Shown: piece after piece, positions 60,285 through 64,000 of the stretch
How positions within the stretch are numbered: position 1 is the stretch's first letter
How the letters are laid out: each line of letters starts with the position of its first letter
Origin: Kribbella catacumbae DSM 19601
GTDB lineage: Bacteria; Actinomycetota; Actinomycetes; Propionibacteriales; Kribbellaceae
Reading direction: 5' to 3'
Length of the DNA stretch: 64,000 nucleotides
NCBI RefSeq assembly: GCF_000372465.1
Contig: NZ_AQUZ01000003.1
Location: 186,001-250,000, forward strand
The notes under the pieces: model-generated
Told to the model about the DNA's origin: nothing
The model's database searches: none
Seen by the model: the letters and a program-made list of their open reading frames with translations, nothing else
Position numbers and translations under genes: made by a program

Positions 60285-61421
60285 TCAACCGGTTGGTCGT
60301 GCTGCCTGTGTTTCCCCCGGTCCTGTGCCGCAACTACCCCGCAGCACAAGCTCTGTCCCCAGTACGTCGTTCCGCGCCCGCGTCCGCTCGCCCGTGATCC
60401 GCTCATGCAACCGCTGAGCAGCCAACCGCCCCAACTCGGCCATCGGCTGCCGCACAGTCGTCAACCCCGGCGACACATACCGAGCCGCCATCACGTCATC
60501 CCACCCGGTCACCACAACGTCATCGGGTACGCCGACGCCGCCCGCGGCCAACGTCTTCATCACCGCAAGCGCCAACTCGTCATTGGCACATACAAGGCCG
60601 TCCGGACGCCCTGCAGACCAGCGCCCCTCGCCTCCTGCCGCCCCGCCGTCGGCTCCACCGGCCGCGCTGTGCTCGGCGCCCCCGCCGTGCCTTCCCGCTG
60701 CCAGGCCGGTTGCTTCCAGCAACTTTGTTGCGAACGCTGCACCCGCCTCCTCGGTCAACGGCATCCGCTCGGGCTCCGGCACCTGCAACCCCCGGGCGCG
60801 GAGCGCCGCCGAGAAGCCCGCGTACCGCTCGGACACGTCGTACGAGCTGGCGGGATCTCCAACGAACAGTAGGTTTTGGCGGCCGTGCTCCAGCAGGCGG
60901 TTCGTCAGCTGTTCCGCGCTTGAAGCGCTTTCACTCCGTACTGAGTCGCAGCCCGTGAGCGGCGGATGTGCGACCAGCACGATCGGCACATTCGCCCGCC
61001 GCAGATCCTGGACCGCCGGCAGGTCGAGCGCGTTGCCGTGGACAACGATTCCGTCGACTCGACCGGCCAGATCCCGCAGGCTCTTCAGCGGGTCCGGGTT
61101 TCCGTGGGTGACCGTCAGGATCACGCTCTGACCATGCTCGCCGGCCCACCGCTCGTACCCCATCAGCAGATCGCCGTAGAACGGGCCGGCCAGGTCGGGC
61201 AGCACGAGCCCGTGCGCCTCGTGACGTTGCACCGCGAGACTTCGGGCGGCTCGCAGTGGCACGTAGTTCAGCTCGCGCGCCGCCTGGTCGACCTTGGTCC
61301 TGGCCTTCGCCGACACCGGCCCAGTGCCTTGCAGGACACGCGAAACCGTCGCGATCGACAGCTGCGCCAGCGCCGCGACGTCGTAGATCGTCGCGGGTCT
61401 GCCGGTCGGTCCGGACGGCAT
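60285..61421 (-). CDS. LacI-family transcriptional repressor
   Basis: 378 residues. N-terminal HTH ATIYDVAALAQLSIATVSRV with hinge helix, then the periplasmic-binding-like sensor (GLVLPDLAGPFYGDLLMGYE, DGLVCANDELALAVMKTL, VTGWDDVMAARYVSPGLTTV). An unusual Gly/Ala-rich insert (HGGGAEHSAAGGADGGAAGG) sits at about 243-275 between two core strands. A LacI-type palindrome lies just upstream of the start, so autoregulation of the whole operon is expected. Confidence 0.92.
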   Translation of the reverse strand: MPSGPTGRPATIYDVAALAQLSIATVSRVLQGTGPVSAKARTKVDQAARELNYVPLRAARSLAVQRHEAHGLVLPDLAGPFYGDLLMGYERWAGEHGQSVILTVTHGNPDPLKSLRDLAGRVDGIVVHGNALDLPAVQDLRRANVPIVLVAHPPLTGCDSVRSESASSAEQLTNRLLEHGRQNLLFVGDPASSYDVSERYAGFSAALRARGLQVPEPERMPLTEEAGAAFATKLLEATGLAAGRHGGGAEHSAAGGADGGAAGGEGRWSAGRPDGLVCANDELALAVMKTLAAGGVGVPDDVVVTGWDDVMAARYVSPGLTTVRQPMAELGRLAAQRLHERITGERTRARNDVLGTELVLRGSCGTGPGETQAARPTG

Positions 61422-61443
61422 CCGTGGTCTCCTGTCGCCAAAG

Positions 61444-61457
61444 TGGAAGCGCTTACA
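61444..61457. promoter_or_regulatory. LacI-type operator upstream of lacI
   Basis: TGGAAGCGCTTACA is centred on GCGC with near-perfect dyad symmetry, the classic LacI/GalR half-site pair, 22 bases before the ATG. A second, intragenic match is described in the findings. Confidence 0.75.
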
Positions 61458-61537
61458 GTTTCCGACCCTGCCTTGTTCCGGTGCTGTTGGTCAAGGGTTC
61501 GTCCAGAGGTGAACAGACTTTCTGCGACGATGTCCGG

Positions 61538-62125
61538 GTGAGCACACACGCAGAGTCAGCGGAGCGGAAGGACCGGCTCTGGCTGGTCCGGCACGGCGAG
61601 ACCGAGTGGAGCAAGTCGGGCCGGCACACGTCGACGACGGACCTCCCACTGACTCCGGAGGGGGAGCGGATCGCGGCCTCGCTGACCGACCGGCTGGCGG
61701 GTCAGGAGTTCGATCTGGTGCTGACCAGCCCGCGGCAGCGCGCCCGGCGTACGGCGGAACTCGCGGGGTTCGGGAAGGCCGAGGTGGACGACGATCTGGT
61801 CGAGTGGGACTACGGCGACTATGAGGGCATCACCACTGCGGAGATCCGCAAAACCGTGCCCGGCTGGACGGTCTGGGCGCACCCCACGCCCAACGGGGAA
61901 GCCCCGGCGCAGGTCTCGGCCCGCCTCGACCGCGTCAACGCCCGGATCGCCGCCGTCGACGGCGACGTCCTCGTCTTCGGCCACTCCCACGCCCTGCGCG
62001 CCTTGACCGCCCGCTGGCTGGAACTCGACGTCACCGAAGGCCGCCACTTCGTCCTCAACACAGCCACCGTCTCCATCCTCGGCTGGGAACGCGGCTCCCC
62101 AGCAGTCCACCAGTGGAACGCCTGA
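61538..62125 (+). CDS. Histidine phosphatase (phosphoglycerate mutase-like)
   Basis: 195 residues from GTG (VSTHAESAERKDRLWLVRHG). The phosphohistidine motif LVRHGETEWS with catalytic His, LTSPRQRARRTAELA, the acid WDYGDYEG and the second His in VFGHSHALRALTARW are all present. Substrates of this branch include sugar phosphates and other small phosphates. Divergent from the LacI gene; followed by a long hairpin. Confidence 0.9.
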   Translation: MSTHAESAERKDRLWLVRHGETEWSKSGRHTSTTDLPLTPEGERIAASLTDRLAGQEFDLVLTSPRQRARRTAELAGFGKAEVDDDLVEWDYGDYEGITTAEIRKTVPGWTVWAHPTPNGEAPAQVSARLDRVNARIAAVDGDVLVFGHSHALRALTARWLELDVTEGRHFVLNTATVSILGWERGSPAVHQWNA

Positions 62126-62132
62126 CCCGATG

Positions 62133-62234
62133 TGTCCCGACCGACAGGACATAGTGCCGATTCTGGGGTCCGGCGGGTTGGCACTGAGCGTGACCTTTGG
62201 GCGTGGGTGTGACTATGTCCTGTCGGTCGGGACA
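62133..62234. terminator. Long hairpin between convergent phosphatase and TetR genes
   Basis: Perfectly complementary 23-base arms at 62133-62155 and 62212-62234 (containing GTCCCGACCGACAGGACATA and its complement) enclose 56 bases. The right arm encodes the last residues of the TetR protein and its stop codon. Sequence differs from the three-copy palindrome family. Confidence 0.8.
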
Positions 62235-62782
62235 GCAACCAGGTTGACGAGTAGCTCGACGCGGTTCTCGTGGTGGTCCGGTCGCAGCCGCTTGCCGGCC
62301 TGGAGTGTGGCCAGTCCGTGGAGTGAACTCCAGAAGAGTTCGGCAAGCGTCTCGGTAGCGCCGTCGGCGTACGGGTCGACTGCGGCGAGGAAGACGGCGA
62401 AGGCCGCGCGCAGGCTGGCGGGGATCTCGCCGACGGCAAACGTCAACTCGCTCCGCCGTACGAACATCGCCTGATACAAGGCCGGATGCTCACGAGCGAA
62501 CGCCAGGTACGCATCCGCCAACCCCCGCAACTTCGCCCGCCGAACACCCTCCGTCAGCGCAACGGTGAGTTCTTCGAAGCCCTGGAGGGCGACCGCGGAC
62601 GCGATGGCGTCCATGTTCTTGAAGTGGCTGTAGAGGACCGGCTGGCTGTACTCGACCTTCTCGGCGAGCTTGCGGGTGGTGACCGCGTCCCAGCCCTCCG
62701 CCTCGGCGAGCTCCCGGGCGGCGTCGACGATCAGCCGGCTGCGCTCCTCGCGCGCCTTCTCTTTCCTCTGCTGGGCTGGCAT
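62213..62782 (-). CDS. TetR-family repressor
   Basis: 189 residues from ATG (MPAQQRKEKAREERSRLIVD). HTH at about 20-65 (TTRKLAEKVEYSQPVLYSHF) and a C-terminal TetR_C-like ligand domain with the ALYQAMFVRR helix. Divergent from the DUF4267 gene, with CTAGCATCGCTA repeats in between, so it very likely represses that gene and itself. Its last codons lie within the long hairpin arm. Confidence 0.92.
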   Translation of the reverse strand: MPAQQRKEKAREERSRLIVDAARELAEAEGWDAVTTRKLAEKVEYSQPVLYSHFKNMDAIASAVALQGFEELTVALTEGVRRAKLRGLADAYLAFAREHPALYQAMFVRRSELTFAVGEIPASLRAAFAVFLAAVDPYADGATETLAELFWSSLHGLATLQAGKRLRPDHHENRVELLVNLVAVPTDRT

Positions 62783-62792
62783 GACCCTGACC

Positions 62793-62856
62793 CTAGCATC
62801 GCTAGACAATCTAGCGACGGCAGCGCTAGCATCGCTATGAAAGCTAGCAACGCTAG
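62793..62856. promoter_or_regulatory. TetR operator array of CTAGCATCGCTA repeats
   Basis: CTAGCATCGCTA occurs at 62793-62804 and again at 62826-62837, 33 bases (three turns) apart, and CTAGCAACGCTA at 62844-62855. Each unit is an imperfect dyad, and further CTAGC and GCTAG halves lie at 62811 and 62801. They fill the gap just upstream of the TetR start. A (TTCC)4 tract at about 62872-62887 separates them from the DUF4267 ribosome site. Confidence 0.75.
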
Positions 62857-62907
62857 AATCGCTCCCTTCGCCTTCCTTCCTTCCTTCCCTTGCATTGGAG
62901 AAACGAC

Positions 62908-63342
62908 ATGACCCTGCGCCGCCTGACCACCATCCTGACCGTCGTCCTCGGCCTCGCGCCGATCACCTTCGGCCTGAATTTCCTGCTCGACCCGCAAGGT
63001 GCCGCGAGCGGGTTCGGCATCGACCCCTGGCCGACCGGCAACGAGGCCGGGTACTTCGCCGTCAAGGCCGGCCGCGACCTCGCCTTGGGACTGAACATCC
63101 TCGTCCTGCTCGCGCTCGGTCAGCGCCGCGCGACCGGCATCGTGATGGCCCTCGTCACGCTCGTCCCGATCGTCGACATGGTCACCGTCCTCACCCATGG
63201 CGGTTCGGCCGCCACGGCCCTCGGCATCCACGGTCTGACCGCCGTCATCGTCGCGATCGTCGCCGCCCTACTCCTGCGGGAGCGCCCGCTCGTAGAGGTC
63301 GATCGCGCAGTACTCCCGAAAGCCGAGGCCGCCATAAACTGA
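62908..63342 (+). CDS. DUF4267 small membrane protein
   Basis: 144 residues from the ATG after GGAGA. Four hydrophobic helices (TILTVVLGLAPITFGLNFLL, DLALGLNILVLLALG, ATGIVMALVTLVPIVDMVTV, GIHGLTAVIVAIVAALLL) and the FGIDPWP loop are typical of DUF4267 proteins, which are commonly paired with TetR genes. Function unknown. The last 75 bases overlap the convergent acetyltransferase. Confidence 0.85.
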   Translation: MTLRRLTTILTVVLGLAPITFGLNFLLDPQGAASGFGIDPWPTGNEAGYFAVKAGRDLALGLNILVLLALGQRRATGIVMALVTLVPIVDMVTVLTHGGSAATALGIHGLTAVIVAIVAALLLRERPLVEVDRAVLPKAEAAIN

Positions 63343-64000
63343 CCGCCCAGCAGGCGACGCCCCCAGTACGGCGTACTGGCTGCCCGAGTCCCGCGCCTCC
63401 CGCAGTACGGCGGCCGTGATCGCGGCGCCTATCCCGCGTCGCCTCGCCTCGGGCACTGTCATCACGAAGTACAGGCCGGCCACCCCGGCCGCGAGGAACA
63501 CCGTCGCCGTGGCTACGGGCTGATCACCGAGATAGCCCAGATAGTGCCGCCACGGATCGGTGACGCCCAGTCGCCGATAGACCTCACTCACCCACCGCGC
63601 TTCCTTTGGGCCCTCGCCGAAACCCCGGCCCAGGGTGTGCTCCCAAACCCCCAACTCCGCAAGGCCGATCCGCTCGACCCGCAGGCCGGCCGCCTCGGCC
63701 TCCCGCAGTTCGGTGAGGCGGAGGGCCATGCCTGGTTCGCTGCCGGCGTGAGAGAAACCCGCGGCCAGCAAGCGATCGCCAAGGTCCAGCGGCCGCATCG
63801 ACGGACCGACGTGCCAGCTGCCCGGTACGCCGTGATTCTTCAACTCCTGTAAGGATTCCGCGATCACCTGATCGGCATCGTCAGCCGCGCAGGACACGAC
63901 CGCGTTGTGGTAGTCGATCGGCGATCCACCGATCGTCCACCGCACCTCATGGTCGGACCGCTGGCGCCCACCACCCGCGGCGCCCATCGCCAGCAGCAGT
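63268..64000 (-). CDS. GNAT-family acetyltransferase (5' end outside window)
   Basis: At least 244 residues; the frame stays open to the window edge and the first in-window ATG (63987) sits inside a conserved-looking helix, so the true start is probably beyond. A degenerate N-terminal half (SDHEVRWTIGGSPIDYHNAV) is followed by a C-terminal acetyltransferase domain with FVMTVPEARRRGIGAAITAA and GFREYCAIDLYER. Such two-part GNATs are common in actinomycetes; substrate unknown. Confidence 0.85.
   Translation of the reverse strand, partial: LLLAMGAAGGGRQRSDHEVRWTIGGSPIDYHNAVVSCAADDADQVIAESLQELKNHGVPGSWHVGPSMRPLDLGDRLLAAGFSHAGSEPGMALRLTELREAEAAGLRVERIGLAELGVWEHTLGRGFGEGPKEARWVSEVYRRLGVTDPWRHYLGYLGDQPVATATVFLAAGVAGLYFVMTVPEARRRGIGAAITAAVLREARDSGSQYAVLGASPAGRSVYGGLGFREYCAIDLYERALPQE

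Noticed and set aside
1-64000. CRISPR arrays, rRNA and tRNA genes
   Set aside because: No regularly spaced repeat array, no rRNA-like sequence and no convincing tRNA cloverleaf were seen on either strand.
1-64000. Insertion sequence or integrase genes
   Set aside because: No transposase, integrase or terminal-repeat/target-duplication structure was recognised, despite signs of insertion in gene order.

Overview
The window is high-GC, densely packed DNA with frequent GTG starts, four-base stop/start overlaps (ATGA, GTGA) and strong GGAGG ribosome binding sites. Gene content is that of a soil actinomycete: GlgC, a SigE/RseA/HtrA/TatB stress locus, Mrp, AfsR/SARP-type and CGNR regulators, and several carbohydrate ABC systems. 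A Propionibacteriales genus such as Kribbella is my best guess; that is inference, not a database match.

Layout. 1-7.4 kb: the 3' end of glgC, then an almost complete kynurenine-to-4-oxalocrotonate pathway in two co-directional operons (kynureninase, kynurenine 3-monooxygenase, aldehyde dehydrogenase; then RidA-type deaminase, 3-hydroxyanthranilate dioxygenase, ACMS decarboxylase, alpha/beta-hydrolase formamidase). They are split by a shortened NYN-domain gene on the other strand. 7.4-14.4 kb: O-methyltransferase, DeoR regulator with a divergent SIS sugar-phosphate isomerase, an ECF sigma factor with its partner, GNAT, MFS exporter with a divergent CGNR regulator, and a mini biotinyl protein. 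14.5-19.3 kb: sigE, rseA, an RseB/MucB-like protein, htrA and tatB, with a good SigE-type promoter upstream. 19.4-29.1 kb: an accessory block (LysR/hemerythrin pair, VOC, YdeI-like, DoxX, a gene-poor stretch, a secreted beta-sandwich protein, a heterodimeric ABC exporter, a tandem GNAT). 29.3-48.5 kb: mrp, DUF1003, PRC/MgtE-N/CBS, corA and a GspM17-like stress protein, all of which continue the SigE neighbourhood known from mycobacteria, interleaved with CitE, acyl-CoA dehydrogenase and MaoC genes, a Ser/Thr kinase and a striking collection of paralogous regulators. 48.6-61.4 kb: two adjacent glycan-use clusters, one with a GH29 fucosidase under a GntR regulator, one with GH39 and glycoamylase-like enzymes under a LacI regulator, each with its own ABC importer. 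61.5-64 kb: histidine phosphatase, TetR/DUF4267 pair and a GNAT running off the end.

The most unusual signal is a family of three long perfect palindromes (14.4, 36.6 and 48.5 kb). They share a core stem, have an exactly 34-base apical region containing a small nested hairpin, and carry compensated base changes in the stem; they sit in co-directional, divergent and convergent contexts. Two further unexplained signals are a strong excess of the octamer CGCAGTAC, which disappears over the sugar clusters, and an NYN gene that appears to have lost its middle in frame.
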